Assembly: GCF_006716565.1 (NCBI RefSeq)
Contig: NZ_VFPG01000001.1
Coordinates: 3,658,001 to 3,722,000, forward strand
DNA: 64,000 nt
Source: Nocardia bhagyanarayanae
GTDB taxonomy: Bacteria > Actinomycetota > Actinomycetes > Mycobacteriales > Mycobacteriaceae
Direction of reading: 5' to 3'
Under the pieces are notes generated by a model. That model saw only the letters and a list, made by a program, of their open reading frames with translations. It was not told the origin of the DNA and ran no database searches. Each line of letters starts with the position of its first letter. Positions within the stretch are counted from its first letter, which is position 1. Shown here in pieces: positions 1 through 8,796 of this stretch. The translations under genes and the position numbers were made by a program.

Positions 1-621
1 ATCGCCCACGAATTCCTCTGCGACCACGGCGCGTATCCGTCGACGCTGGGCTACAAGGGATTTCCGAAGTCCTGCTGCACCTCGCTGAACGAGGTGATCT
101 GCCACGGCATTCCGGACTCCACCGTGATCGAGGACGGCGACATCGTCAACATCGACGTCACCGCCTACATCGACGGCGTGCACGGCGACACCAACAAGAC
201 CTTCCTCGCCGGTGACGTCGACGAGGAGGTCCGGCTGCTGGTGGAACGGACCGAGGAGGCCACCATGCGGGCCATCAAGGCGGTTCGTCCGGGCCGGGCG
301 CTCAACGTGATCGGGCGCGTCATCGAGTCCTACGCCAACCGGTTCGGCTACGGCGTGGTGCGTGACTTCACCGGCCACGGCGTCGGCCCCACCTTCCACA
401 GCGGCCTGGTGATCCTGCACTACGACCAGCCCGCCGTGGAGTCGATCATCGAGCCGGGCATGACCTTCACCATCGAGCCGATGATCAACCTCGGCGGCAT
501 CGACTACGAAATCTGGGACGACGGCTGGACCGTGGTCACCAAGGATCGCAAGTGGACCGCGCAGTTCGAGCACACCCTGGTCGTCACCGAGACCGGCGCG
601 GAAATCCTCACCCTGCCGTGA
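1..621 (+). CDS. map: Methionine aminopeptidase type I, 5' end cut by window
   Basis: Removes the initiator methionine from nascent proteins. The frame is open from base 1, so the N-terminus (roughly 75-80 residues by family length) lies outside the window. All five dinuclear-metal ligands of the family are visible; in window codon numbering they are D52 (NIDV), D63 (GDTNKTF), H126 (GHGVG), E159 (TIEPMI) and E190 (EHTLVVT). The order relative to mqo and the cob genes matches mapB of M. tuberculosis. The next gene, cobQ, starts 43 nt after the stop. The family call is firm; the choice of mapB over mapA rests on synteny. Confidence 0.96.
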   Translation: MAHEFLCDHGAYPSTLGYKGFPKSCCTSLNEVICHGIPDSTVIEDGDIVNIDVTAYIDGVHGDTNKTFLAGDVDEEVRLLVERTEEATMRAIKAVRPGRALNVIGRVIESYANRFGYGVVRDFTGHGVGPTFHSGLVILHYDQPAVESIIEPGMTFTIEPMINLGGIDYEIWDDGWTVVTKDRKWTAQFEHTLVVTETGAEILTLP

Positions 622-664
622 GCGTCCGGCGCGGCCCTGCTCTCCTCGGCCGGGAGCGGACGCG

Positions 665-2230
665 ATGAAGGGCGCGCTGCTCGTCGCGGGCACCACCTCC
701 GACGCCGGGAAAAGCGTTGTGGTGGCGGGGATCTGCCGCATGCTGGCCAGGAAGGGCGTGCGGGTGGCGCCGTTCAAGGCGCAGAACATGTCCAACAACT
801 CGGTCGTCACGCTGGACGGCGGCGAGATCGGACGCGCGCAGGCGTTGCAGGCGCAGGCCTGCGGCCTGGAGCCGAGCGTGCGGTTCAACCCCGTGCTGTT
901 GAAACCGGGCAGTGATCGTCGCTCGCAGCTCGTGGTGCGCGGCAAGGCCGTCGGAACCGTCGGCGCGGCCGACTATTTCCGGCACCGGCAGGATTTGCGC
1001 GCGGTCGTCGCGGCCGAACTCGACGCACTGCGAGCCGAATTCGACGTGGTGATCTGCGAGGGCGCGGGATCGCCCGCCGAGATCAACCTGCGCGCCACCG
1101 ATCTGGCGAACATGGGGCTGGCCGAGGCGGCGGGGCTGCCGGTGCTCGTCGTCGGCGACATCGATCGCGGCGGGGTGCTCGCGCACCTGTTCGGCACGCT
1201 GGCCGTCCTGGAACCCGAGGATCAGCGGCTCATCGCGGGTTTCGTGATCAACAAGTTTCGCGGTGACGTCGAGTTGCTGCGGCCGGGCTTGGATCGGCTC
1301 ACCGAGCTGACCGGGCGGCCAACCCTCGGTGTCGTCCCGTTCGACGAAGATCTGTGGATCGACGCCGAGGACTCGCTCGGCACCGTCGCCGACGCACCGG
1401 TCGGTCGTCCGGCCGCACCCGCGGGAACGGAATGGCTGACGGTCGCCGCCGTCCGGCTGCCCCGCATCTCCAACTCCACCGACGTCGAGGCGCTGGCCTG
1501 CGAACCCGGCGTCGCGGTGCGCTGGGTGCGCGATCCCTCCCGACTGGCCGACGCCGACCTGGTGGTGTTGCCCGGCAGCAAGTCGACGGTGTCGGACCTG
1601 GACTGGTTGCGCCGCAGCGGGATCGCCGCAGCCCTGCTCGAGCGCGCCGCGGCCGGGCGGCCCATTCTCGGCATCTGCGGCGGTTACCAGATGCTCGGCC
1701 GCCGCATCGTCGACGACGTCGAATCGGCGGCGGGCACGGTCGACGGACTGGGCTTGCTGGACTTGGACGTCGAGTTCGCCGAGCCGAAGGTGCTGCGTTG
1801 CACCGAAGGTCGCGGCAGCGCGAACTCCATGACGTCCACCGAAGGTATTCCGTTGCACGGCTACGAGATCCACCACGGCCGCGTGACGCGCAGCGGCGAT
1901 CCGGCGTGGCTCGTGGCCGCCGGGGAACCTGAGGGCAGTGTTCGTGGCGCGATCTGGGGAACGCATCTGCACGGGCTCATGGAATCCGACGACTTCCGCC
2001 GCGCTTGGCTGCGCGAGGTCGCCGACCGGGCGGGCCGCACGGGTTTCGTTGCCGCCGAAGCGACTTCGGTCGCCGCCGTGCGGACCGCCCAACTGGATCT
2101 GCTCGCGGATCTGATGGAGAACCATCTGGACACGAACCTGCTCGAGAAGCTGATCACCTCGGGCGCCCCAGCGGGCATGCCCACGCTTCGTTCGGGTCTC
2201 GTCGTGCCGGACGTGGATTCCCCGCGCTAG
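665..2230 (+). CDS. cobQ: Cobyric acid synthase CobQ
   Basis: Glutamine-dependent amidation of the b, d, e and g carboxylates of adenosylcobyrinic acid a,c-diamide, giving cobyric acid in B12 synthesis. At 521 residues it has normal length. An N-terminal ATPase begins with GTTSDAGKS (about residues 9-17), followed by the typical QNMSNNS segment. The C-terminal class I glutamine amidotransferase has its nucleophile at C338 in [10 protein letters not shown] and a THLHG segment near residue 430. ATG follows the map stop by 43 nt. It lies 8 kb from the other cob genes of the window. The lipoprotein gene downstream is convergent, with only 30 bp between the stops and no clear terminator. Confidence 0.96.
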   Translation: MKGALLVAGTTSDAGKSVVVAGICRMLARKGVRVAPFKAQNMSNNSVVTLDGGEIGRAQALQAQACGLEPSVRFNPVLLKPGSDRRSQLVVRGKAVGTVGAADYFRHRQDLRAVVAAELDALRAEFDVVICEGAGSPAEINLRATDLANMGLAEAAGLPVLVVGDIDRGGVLAHLFGTLAVLEPEDQRLIAGFVINKFRGDVELLRPGLDRLTELTGRPTLGVVPFDEDLWIDAEDSLGTVADAPVGRPAAPAGTEWLTVAAVRLPRISNSTDVEALACEPGVAVRWVRDPSRLADADLVVLPGSKSTVSDLDWLRRSGIAAALLERAAAGRPILGICGGYQMLGRRIVDDVESAAGTVDGLGLLDLDVEFAEPKVLRCTEGRGSANSMTSTEGIPLHGYEIHHGRVTRSGDPAWLVAAGEPEGSVRGAIWGTHLHGLMESDDFRRAWLREVADRAGRTGFVAAEATSVAAVRTAQLDLLADLMENHLDTNLLEKLITSGAPAGMPTLRSGLVVPDVDSPR

Positions 2231-2260
2231 TCCCGGCGCAGGCGGAACTCCGCTCGGCCG

Positions 2261-2959
2261 CTACCGGTGCGGCTGGGTGACCTCCTTCGGCAGGGGATCG
2301 CTCATGGCGACACCCGAACCGGTCCACGTGTAGGTGATCGTGACCGGACCGCCCTGCGGTGCGGCGAACGGCTCGTCGGCCACCAGCCACTTGTACTGGA
2401 CGCTGACCGAGTTGCCGTTCGAGCCAGCCACGTGCGTGAACGCGTAGGGCTCGGAAGTCGCCGTGCCCAAGTACTTTCCGTCGTGGAAGAACATCACGTG
2501 GATCGGCGCGCCCGCCGAATTTCCGCCTACGGCTCGCACCCACAGCAACTGCCCGCAGCTACCCGGCTGGTCGGTCGATACCTGCGTGGCAACCCAGCCT
2601 TCGCCCAGTCCGGCCAGCGCGGTGCGCACGCCCGCCGAGGCGGGGTCGACGCAGCGTCCGGGGCCGCTGATGTCGTCGGTCGGCGCGGGCGTGGTGACGA
2701 CAGGGGTGGACGGGTCGGGCTGCTGCGGCGCTTGTGTCGCGGCGGGTGGTGGGTTCGTCCCTGGCTCGGACGTGGCCGCTCCGCCGGGCGCCTGCGGACT
2801 CGGCGCCGCGGGCGCGGTCGTTCCGCCGGGCGTGGACGCGGCCCCCACCGTCGTCCGCTGTGTACTCGGCGTGGATTGCCCCGAGTCGTCGCTGCTACAG
2901 CCTGCGGCCAGTGCGGCCGCGGCGGCTATCAGCGCGGCCATGCGAACCATGTGGTTCAT
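2261..2959 (-). CDS. LppP/LprE-type lipoprotein
   Basis: Predicted secreted lipoprotein of 232 residues. The ATG at 2959 is chosen because GAGGGG lies just upstream and it gives a compact signal peptide with lipobox LAAGC (Cys21). Residues of about 25-105 are a Thr/Pro/Ala/Gln-rich linker. The C-terminal 125 residues hold the conserved domain with a FFHDGKYLG segment typical of mycobacterial LppP/LprE proteins, whose function is unknown to me. It is convergent with cobQ and divergent from the serine hydrolase. A further upstream in-frame ATG at 3010 would spoil the signal peptide. Confidence 0.75.
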   Translation of the reverse strand: MNHMVRMAALIAAAAALAAGCSSDDSGQSTPSTQRTTVGAASTPGGTTAPAAPSPQAPGGAATSEPGTNPPPAATQAPQQPDPSTPVVTTPAPTDDISGPGRCVDPASAGVRTALAGLGEGWVATQVSTDQPGSCGQLLWVRAVGGNSAGAPIHVMFFHDGKYLGTATSEPYAFTHVAGSNGNSVSVQYKWLVADEPFAAPQGGPVTITYTWTGSGVAMSDPLPKEVTQPHR

Positions 2960-3056
2960 CGTCCCCTCGATTCTGTCGAGACCGTGCCATCGCACGCTCT
3001 CCTGTTCCATCGCTGGGCCCTATCGGCACGTTAGGCAGAGGAAATCGGGGCATCGT

Positions 3057-3062
3057 TAGGCT
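3057..3062 (+). promoter_or_regulatory. Candidate -10 box for a leaderless mRNA
   Basis: TAGGCT ends 6 nt before the GTG at 3069, which would put the transcription start on or next to the start codon. No Shine-Dalgarno sequence is seen. The same arrangement recurs at many genes in this window. Confidence 0.5.
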
Positions 3063-3068
3063 GACAGA

Positions 3069-4301
3069 GTGAATGTGCCTGCTGGCTTGTTGGTGACGGT
3101 CGCCGCGGATCTGGAGTCGGTGACGACGACCGGCCCGGAAGACGATCCGGCCGATGCCGGGGTGAGCCGCGCCGCGATCGATGCCGTGTGGGAGTCGGTG
3201 CGCGCGTGGTACCGGTTGGGGACCACACCGGCGATTCAGGTGTGCCTGCGGCGCGACGGGAAGATCCTGCTGAACCGGGCGATCGGGCACGGGTGGGGCA
3301 ACGGTCCGGGGGATGGGCCGGACGTGCCGCGGGTGCTCGCGACGCCGGATCTGCCGTTCTGCGGTTTCTCCACCGCCAAGGGCGTCTCGGCGGCGCTGAT
3401 GGCGATGCTGGCCGAGCAGGGCGCGTTCGCGCTGAACGACCCGGTGTGCGAATACATTCCGGAATTCGCCGCCAACGGCAAGGAGCGCATCACGATCGGC
3501 GACGTGCTGTCGCATTCGGCGGGCGTGCCGTTCGTGACCGCGCCGTACCGGGGCTACCAACTGGTGGTCGACGAGGAGCTGGCGGTGCGGGCGCTCGCCG
3601 ATCTCCGGCCCAGCTGGCCGCCTGGTCGTTTCCGCGTCTACCACGCGCTTACCAGCGGTTTGATCCAGCGGCTTCTGGTCCAGCGGGCAACGGGAAAGCG
3701 GATGCGGGAACACTTGCACGAGCAGGTGCTCGCACCGCTCGGCTTCCGCTGGACCAACTTCGGCGTGCGGCCCGAGGAGGTCGACCAGGTGGTGCCGAGC
3801 GTGCCGGTCGGTCCCGGTCCGTCGCGGGTGTGGAAGTTCTTGGCGCGCAAGGCGCTCGGCGGCGGCATGGGCGGTGCCGTGAACGACGAGGCGACCCGCG
3901 CTTTCCTCACCGCGGAACTGCCGTCCGGCAATCTGGTCACCACCGCCTACGAACTGTCCCGCTTCTACGAAATCCTCGCGCGCGGAGGAGAACTGGACGG
4001 TGTCCGGATCATGCGACCGGAGACCCTGCGTGCGGCGGTGCGCCCGGCGAGCCGGATACCGGGGGCGGCGGGCCGGGTCAGCGTAGCGGGCTACGAGCTC
4101 GGCGGCAGCCGTTCGAAGTTCGGCCGCCACACCGAAACCCATTTCGGCCGCAGCGGACTCACCACGCAGTACGGCTGGGCCGACCCCGCCCGCGGCCTCT
4201 CCGGCGCCATCCTCACCAGCGGCAAGGCGACCGGCGACACCAACCGCCCCTGGCAACTGGTCGCCCAGATCTCGGCGGCGGTCCCTCGCCACGAGCCCTG
4301 A
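3069..4301 (+). CDS. Serine beta-lactamase-like hydrolase/esterase
   Basis: Member of the class C beta-lactamase/EstB-like fold (410 residues, no signal peptide, so probably cytosolic). The nucleophile motif is S101-T-A-K104 in GFSTAKGVSAA. Tyr191 in VYHALTSGL is the likely second catalytic residue, and HTETHFGRSG near residue 355 probably replaces the KTG box. Such proteins are usually carboxylesterases; the substrate cannot be told. GTG is chosen because a candidate -10 box lies 6 nt upstream. The TGA stop overlaps the first base of a truncated VapC-like sequence, so the 3' flank looks rearranged. Confidence 0.85.
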   Translation: MNVPAGLLVTVAADLESVTTTGPEDDPADAGVSRAAIDAVWESVRAWYRLGTTPAIQVCLRRDGKILLNRAIGHGWGNGPGDGPDVPRVLATPDLPFCGFSTAKGVSAALMAMLAEQGAFALNDPVCEYIPEFAANGKERITIGDVLSHSAGVPFVTAPYRGYQLVVDEELAVRALADLRPSWPPGRFRVYHALTSGLIQRLLVQRATGKRMREHLHEQVLAPLGFRWTNFGVRPEEVDQVVPSVPVGPGPSRVWKFLARKALGGGMGGAVNDEATRAFLTAELPSGNLVTTAYELSRFYEILARGGELDGVRIMRPETLRAAVRPASRIPGAAGRVSVAGYELGGSRSKFGRHTETHFGRSGLTTQYGWADPARGLSGAILTSGKATGDTNRPWQLVAQISAAVPRHEP

Positions 4302-4672
4302 TCCGGTCCGCCCGCTACCTCGCCCAGGACGATCCCGACCAGTCCGAGCGGGCCGGTCAGGTCATCGAGGGGCTGAGCAAGAACCGCCCCGGCTACGTGA
4401 CGATGCTCGTGCTCACCGAGATCCACCGGGTGCTGCGCCGCCGGTACGGGCTGGACGCCGAGACCGTCACCGAGATCATGCTGGGCCTGCTCACCTCCGA
4501 GATCGTGGTCGAGCGGGCCGACACCGTGCGGCAGGCCCTGCGGCGCTGCGCCGAGGGAGCCGACTTCGAGGACGCGCTCGTGGAGCAGTTGGGGCGGGAG
4601 GCGGGCTGCGATCTCACCGTGACCCTGAACCCGACGGCCGCGACCACCACCGGGATGCGCTTGTTGGTGTGA
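4301..4672 (+). pseudogene. Broken VapC-type PIN-domain toxin
   Basis: The frame reads RYLAQDDPDQSERA, then LTEIHRVLRRRYGL, ADFEDALV and GCDLTVTLNPTA, the recognisable body of a VapC-family PIN ribonuclease (about 123 codons). The first 10-12 residues, normally M-x-x-x-D-T-N-V-L with the first catalytic Asp, are missing: the similarity begins just where the serine hydrolase stops. The late acidic residue (usually TFD) is Asn (TLN). There is no usable start codon before 4402 and no VapB antitoxin gene next to it. I read it as the remnant of a toxin-antitoxin module. A GTG at 4669 overlaps its stop. Confidence 0.7.
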
Positions 4673-4714
4673 CCCGGTCGTCCGGACACGCCGTCGGAGC
4701 GGGTAGCGGCGGTG

Positions 4715-4720
4715 TAGCGT
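4715..4720 (+). promoter_or_regulatory. Candidate -10 box for a leaderless mRNA
   Basis: TAGCGT ends 8 nt before the ATG at 4729. This supports 4729 rather than the GTG at 4669 as the start of the next gene. Confidence 0.4.
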
Positions 4721-4728
4721 ACTCGGAC

Positions 4729-5292
4729 ATGGAGTCTCGGCGGATCACGGTCGGTGACCGGGCCTGGACCGTGCGGGTCGACGGCCCGGAAACACGGCAC
4801 ACGGTATTGCTCTTGCCCGATGCGGGCGATCCGTTGGACGTGTACGACCAGGTCGCCGCGCGGCTGCACACTTCCGACCTGCGCACCCTCGTCGTCGAGT
4901 CCGTCGAAGGGCTCGATCCCGCGGCGGTGCACGCCATTCTCGACCAGCTGAACGTCCCCTACGCGCATGTCGCCGGGCGCGGCGCGGGCGCGACGGTGGC
5001 CTGGCAGACCTGTTCGGGCCCGTTCGGACGTTTCATCAGCCTGGTGGTGGCCGATCGCGGCCATCCCGCGGCCGCCGGAGCCGACGGTGTCGTCGTCGAC
5101 CCCGGCTGCCGCCCGCTGGAGCTTCCGGTGACCGTGCTCGTCACCAAGCGGTTGCCGCGCACGGTCGCCGATGCCTCGGGGCGCTTCGTCTACGGCGAGT
5201 TCCGCGTGGTGCAGGTCGACGTAGACAACGTGGCCACCGAGGCCGACCACGAACTGGCCACCGAGATCGTGCTACGCACCAGCCTCTGGTGA
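4729..5292 (+). CDS. Small alpha/beta-hydrolase-like protein
   Basis: A 187-residue protein with the start of an alpha/beta hydrolase core (TVLLLPDAGDPLDVYDQVAARL). At the nucleophile elbow the sequence is GRGAG, so the catalytic Ser/Cys is absent, and the chain is short for the fold, which argues for a degenerate or non-catalytic member. The ATG is chosen for its upstream TAGCGT box; a GTG at 4669 would add 20 residues. Its last 21 nt overlap the convergent hydrolase gene on the other strand. Function unknown. Confidence 0.6.
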   Translation: MESRRITVGDRAWTVRVDGPETRHTVLLLPDAGDPLDVYDQVAARLHTSDLRTLVVESVEGLDPAAVHAILDQLNVPYAHVAGRGAGATVAWQTCSGPFGRFISLVVADRGHPAAAGADGVVVDPGCRPLELPVTVLVTKRLPRTVADASGRFVYGEFRVVQVDVDNVATEADHELATEIVLRTSLW

Positions 5293-6336
5293 CTCGGCCT
5301 TGCGCCGGTACACCGCCAGCCAGTCCAGCCAGCTGTCCATCTCCTCGAACGCCTTGGCGCGCGGCTCGGCCGAGGAGAGGAACACGTCGTGGCGGGCGTT
5401 CTCGATCGGCACGATGTTGGTGCGATCGCCGAGGCAGCCGGACCAGCGCTGAATCTGCTTCACGTCGAGCACGGTGTCGGCCACGTCGGCGGCCGGGCCG
5501 TACTTGCGCATGAACTTGGTCAACCGGGAGCGCAGGATGAGTGCCGGGACCCCGATGTTCAGGCCCTGGTGCAGCCGGAAGTGGCCGCGGCGGATCGCGC
5601 GCAGCCAGCCGAAGCGCACCGGCGCACCGGCCAGCGGCTTCCAGTCCAGGTTGTAGTCCCACTCGCCAGAGGCGCTCTTGTGCAGGCTGTCGCCGTAGGT
5701 GCTGATCGAGCCGCCCGGCATCTCCAGCATCGCGCGGAACCGGCCGAGGGCGCCGATGATCGGCGTGCCGATGGTCCGGTAGTACGACGGGCCCTGTAGG
5801 TCGAACCAGGGGCTGTTCAGCACCAGCCCGACGATGCCCGAGGCGGCGACGCCCGCGGTCCGGTTGAGCCGGTCCAGCCACAGCGGCACGATCAGGCCAC
5901 CGGTGGAGTGCGCGACCAGCAGCACCTGCTCGCCGGCCTCCTCCTTGACGATGCGCAGCGCCTCGTTCAGCTCCTCGTCGTAGAAGGCGAGATCGGTGAC
6001 GTAGTGCGGGCTCTGCCCGTCGCGCAGCGAACGGCCGCACTTGCGCAGGTCGAGCGCGTAGAAGCGGTGACCGCGCGCGGCGAAATGCTCGGCGAGGTGC
6101 TGCTGGAAGAAGTAGTCGGTGAAGCCGTGCACGTAGATCACGGCGCACTCGGTGGCGGCCGCGCCGGAATCCGGGAGATAGCGCACGAGGGTTGCCGAGA
6201 TGTCGCCCTCACCGTCCGGGTCCGGGCCCAGCGGGATCGACCGCTGCTCGTACCCCGCTCCCAAGACATCCGGCCGCCACTTGCTCCCCGTCTGCTCCGT
6301 GATCTCGGACACGTCTAGCGAGGTTTCGTTCGTCAC
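5272..6336 (-). CDS. Alpha/beta hydrolase, serine aminopeptidase S33/lysophospholipase-like
   Basis: A 354-residue cytosolic alpha/beta hydrolase. VYVHGFTDYFF supplies the oxyanion loop, the nucleophile is S144 in VAHSTGG, and HDVFLS near the C-terminus holds the catalytic His. The segment ALDLRKCGRS is typical of Hydrolase_4/monoacylglycerol-lipase-like enzymes. Its place beside mqo matches Rv2854 of M. tuberculosis, also annotated as a hydrolase. The GTG start is chosen because TACATT lies 7 nt upstream; a TTG three codons earlier is the alternative. Substrate unknown. Confidence 0.82.
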   Translation of the reverse strand: MTNETSLDVSEITEQTGSKWRPDVLGAGYEQRSIPLGPDPDGEGDISATLVRYLPDSGAAATECAVIYVHGFTDYFFQQHLAEHFAARGHRFYALDLRKCGRSLRDGQSPHYVTDLAFYDEELNEALRIVKEEAGEQVLLVAHSTGGLIVPLWLDRLNRTAGVAASGIVGLVLNSPWFDLQGPSYYRTIGTPIIGALGRFRAMLEMPGGSISTYGDSLHKSASGEWDYNLDWKPLAGAPVRFGWLRAIRRGHFRLHQGLNIGVPALILRSRLTKFMRKYGPAADVADTVLDVKQIQRWSGCLGDRTNIVPIENARHDVFLSSAEPRAKAFEEMDSWLDWLAVYRRKAESPEAGA

Positions 6337-6343
6337 GAGACCC

Positions 6344-6349
6344 AATGTA
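6344..6349 (-). promoter_or_regulatory. Candidate -10 box for a leaderless mRNA
   Basis: On the minus strand TACATT is followed by 7 nt and then the GTG at 6336. The divergent region 6350-6618 up to mqo holds no other feature I can support. Confidence 0.4.
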
Positions 6350-6618
6350 GGCGAGGTCCGGCCCGGAATGAAGATCGCTCACGACCTGGAAGGAGGGAGG
6401 AATCTACGTCACATTCGCCGGGTTCGTTGCCGGAATGCGATCCCTCGAGGTGCACAATTGGCGATAGGTGAACGGCGGGTAACCTTATCGACCGCCGAGT
6501 CACGCCAGGCTCGCAACAATTGCAATGCGCCCCGTCGCAACAACCACATAGCGCCCGTGCCCAGGCAAACCACCGTGCCGGTGGCCGCGCCAGAAGTGAC
6601 AAGGAAGTCGATCTACCC

Positions 6619-8142
6619 GTGCCGAACGCTGCCATGACTGAAAAGACCGATGTAGTTCTCATCGGTGCCGGGATCATGAGTGCCACTCTCGGCGCGCTGC
6701 TTCGTCAGCTGCAGCCGGAGTGGTCGATTTCGTTGTTCGAGCGGTTGGACGCCGCGGCGGCGGAGAGCAGCGATCCGTGGAACAACGCGGGCACCGGACA
6801 CTCGGCGCTGTGCGAGCTGAACTACAGCCCGCAGAACGCCGACGGCTCGGTCGACGTGACCAAGGCCATCGACATCAACGAGCGCTTCCAGGTCTCGCGC
6901 CAGTTCTGGGCCTACGCGGTGGAGAACGGGGTGCTCGGCGACCCGTCCCGCTTCATCAACCCGATCCCGCACGTCAGTTTCGTGCACGGCGCCGCCGACG
7001 TGCAGTACCTGCGCAAGCGCTACGAGGCGCTGGCTCCGCACCCGCTGTTCGAGGGCATGGAGTACATCGACAGCCCCGACGAGTTCTCGCGGAGGCTCCC
7101 GCTGATGGCCAAGGGCCGCGACTTCTCCGATCCGATCGCGCTGAACTGGACCGACGGCGGCACCGACATCGACTTCGGTTCGCTCACCAAGGAGCTGCTC
7201 GCCTACCTCGGCGCGACCGGCGCGAACCTGGCCTTCGGCCACGAGGTGCTCGACCTGAGCAAGCAGTCCGACGGCAGCTGGAAGGTCCGGGTCCGCAACC
7301 TGCGCACCCGCCGGACCCGCACTGTCGAGGCCAAGTTCGTCTTCGTCGGCGCGGGCGGCGGCGCGCTGCCGCTGCTGCAGAAGTCCGGCATCAAGGAGAT
7401 CAAGGGCTTCGCGGGCTTCCCGGTCAGCGGACAGTTCCTGCGCTGCACCAACCCGGCCCTGATCGACAAGCACGAGGCCAAGGTGTACGGCAAGGCCGCG
7501 GTCGGCGCCCCGCCGATGTCCGTGCCGCACTTGGACACTCGCGTCATCAACGGCAAGCCGGGCCTGCTGTTCGGTCCGTACGCGGGCTGGACCCCGAAGT
7601 TCCTCAAGGACGGCAGCAACACCGACCTGTTCAAGTCCATCCGCCCCGGTAACCTCGCGCCCATGCTCGGCGTCGGCCTGACCGAGATGTCGCTGGTCAA
7701 GTACCTGGTCTCGGAGCTGCTCAAGTCGCAGTCCGGCAAGGTCTACACCATGGAGGAGTTCATCCCGCGCGCCGACGGCCGCGACTGGGAACTCATCACC
7801 GCGGGTCAGCGCGTGCAGATCATCCGCCGCAAGGGCATCGGCGGCGTGCTCGAGCTCGGCACCGCCGTCATCGCCGCCCAGGACGGCTCCATCGCGGGCC
7901 TGCTCGGCGCCTCGCCGGGCGCGTCCACCTGCGTCACCGCCATGCTCGACGTCCTGCAGCGCTGCTTCCCGCGCGAGTACGCCGACTGGACCCCGCGCTT
8001 GCGCCAGATGATCCCGTCGCTCGGCGTGAAGCTCTCGGAGGACAAGGCCCTGTTCCACGAGGTGTGGGACTGGACCAACAAGGCGCTGAACCTCACCAAC
8101 GCGAACACGCCGAAGCATGCAGGGGTCGCGCTGACGCCGTAG
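6619..8142 (+). CDS. mqo: Malate:quinone oxidoreductase
   Basis: FAD-dependent, membrane-associated enzyme that oxidises malate to oxaloacetate and passes electrons to the quinone pool. It has 507 residues, the family norm. The Rossmann motif [14 protein letters not shown] lies near the N-terminus, followed by typical Mqo segments ([39 protein letters not shown]). The GTG at 6619 is preceded by AAGGAAG at 6601-6607 with an 11-nt spacer; an ATG at 6634 is the alternative. The next gene, an ElaA-type acetyltransferase, begins 18 nt after the stop, as in M. tuberculosis (Rv2852c-Rv2851c). Confidence 0.96.
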   Translation: MPNAAMTEKTDVVLIGAGIMSATLGALLRQLQPEWSISLFERLDAAAAESSDPWNNAGTGHSALCELNYSPQNADGSVDVTKAIDINERFQVSRQFWAYAVENGVLGDPSRFINPIPHVSFVHGAADVQYLRKRYEALAPHPLFEGMEYIDSPDEFSRRLPLMAKGRDFSDPIALNWTDGGTDIDFGSLTKELLAYLGATGANLAFGHEVLDLSKQSDGSWKVRVRNLRTRRTRTVEAKFVFVGAGGGALPLLQKSGIKEIKGFAGFPVSGQFLRCTNPALIDKHEAKVYGKAAVGAPPMSVPHLDTRVINGKPGLLFGPYAGWTPKFLKDGSNTDLFKSIRPGNLAPMLGVGLTEMSLVKYLVSELLKSQSGKVYTMEEFIPRADGRDWELITAGQRVQIIRRKGIGGVLELGTAVIAAQDGSIAGLLGASPGASTCVTAMLDVLQRCFPREYADWTPRLRQMIPSLGVKLSEDKALFHEVWDWTNKALNLTNANTPKHAGVALTP

Positions 8143-8160
8143 GTGTGATAGCAAGGCGCG

Positions 8161-8610
8161 ATGATGTCAACGGTTGCTCTCAAACGGTCATGGGCGCAGG
8201 ATCTCGACACGGCGACCCTGTATCAGCTGTTGAAACTTCGCGTCGAAGTCTTCGTGGTCGAGCAGAAGTGCGCCTATCCGGAGTTGGACGGACTCGATCT
8301 GCTTCCGGAAACGCGGCACTTCTGGCTCGACGACGAAGGTGAGGTCATCTGCACCCTGCGTCTGCTGGAGGAGCACGAGAACGGCGTCAAGTCGTTCCGT
8401 ATCGGCCGCCTCTGTACCGCCGTCCCGGCCCGTGGCCACGGCTACACCACCCGCCTGTTGCAGGCCGCGCTCGCCGAGGTCGGCTCGGCCACCGTGCGGC
8501 TGAACGCGCAGACCTACCTCGTCGACATGTACGCCAAGCACGGCTTCCAGCCGGACGGCGAGGAGTTCGAGGACGACGGCATCATGCACATGCCGATGCG
8601 GCGCGGGTAG
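8161..8610 (+). CDS. ElaA-family GNAT N-acetyltransferase
   Basis: A 149-residue GNAT protein of the ElaA type: RVEVFVVEQKCAYPELDGLD at residues 27-46, then the acetyl-CoA loop region RIGRLCTAVPARGHGYTTRL, ending in YAKHGFQPDGEEFEDDGIMH. The acetyl acceptor is not known for this group. It follows mqo by 18 nt and probably shares its transcript; the same pairing is found in mycobacteria. Confidence 0.9.
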   Translation: MMSTVALKRSWAQDLDTATLYQLLKLRVEVFVVEQKCAYPELDGLDLLPETRHFWLDDEGEVICTLRLLEEHENGVKSFRIGRLCTAVPARGHGYTTRLLQAALAEVGSATVRLNAQTYLVDMYAKHGFQPDGEEFEDDGIMHMPMRRG

Positions 8611-8784
8611 ATCGCGGAGAAGCCGGCGGCGCGTAGATCGCGCCCGAGAGTGGCTCGAAGGCGCGAATGGGAGTGATGTCCGCGCGCGTACGCGTCCGGA
8701 CCGGGGCGGGTGGACAGCCGTCGGACGGTTGGGCGCGTGTGCCGGTCGGGGCGGGGCGGTAGTCCTCGAACGGACGGGCGCGCC

Positions 8785-8790
8785 TAGTCT
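8785..8790 (+). promoter_or_regulatory. Candidate -10 box for a leaderless mRNA
   Basis: TAGTCT ends 6 nt before the GTG at 8797. The 186-bp gap 8611-8796 was inspected for a cobalamin riboswitch and none is apparent. Confidence 0.5.
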
Positions 8791-8796
8791 GTTGGC

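Noticed and set aside
8611..8796. Cobalamin riboswitch before the chelatase-cobO-cobB operon
   Set aside because: No B12-box-like core (GCCACTG-type) or matching paired elements was found; a leaderless promoter fits better.
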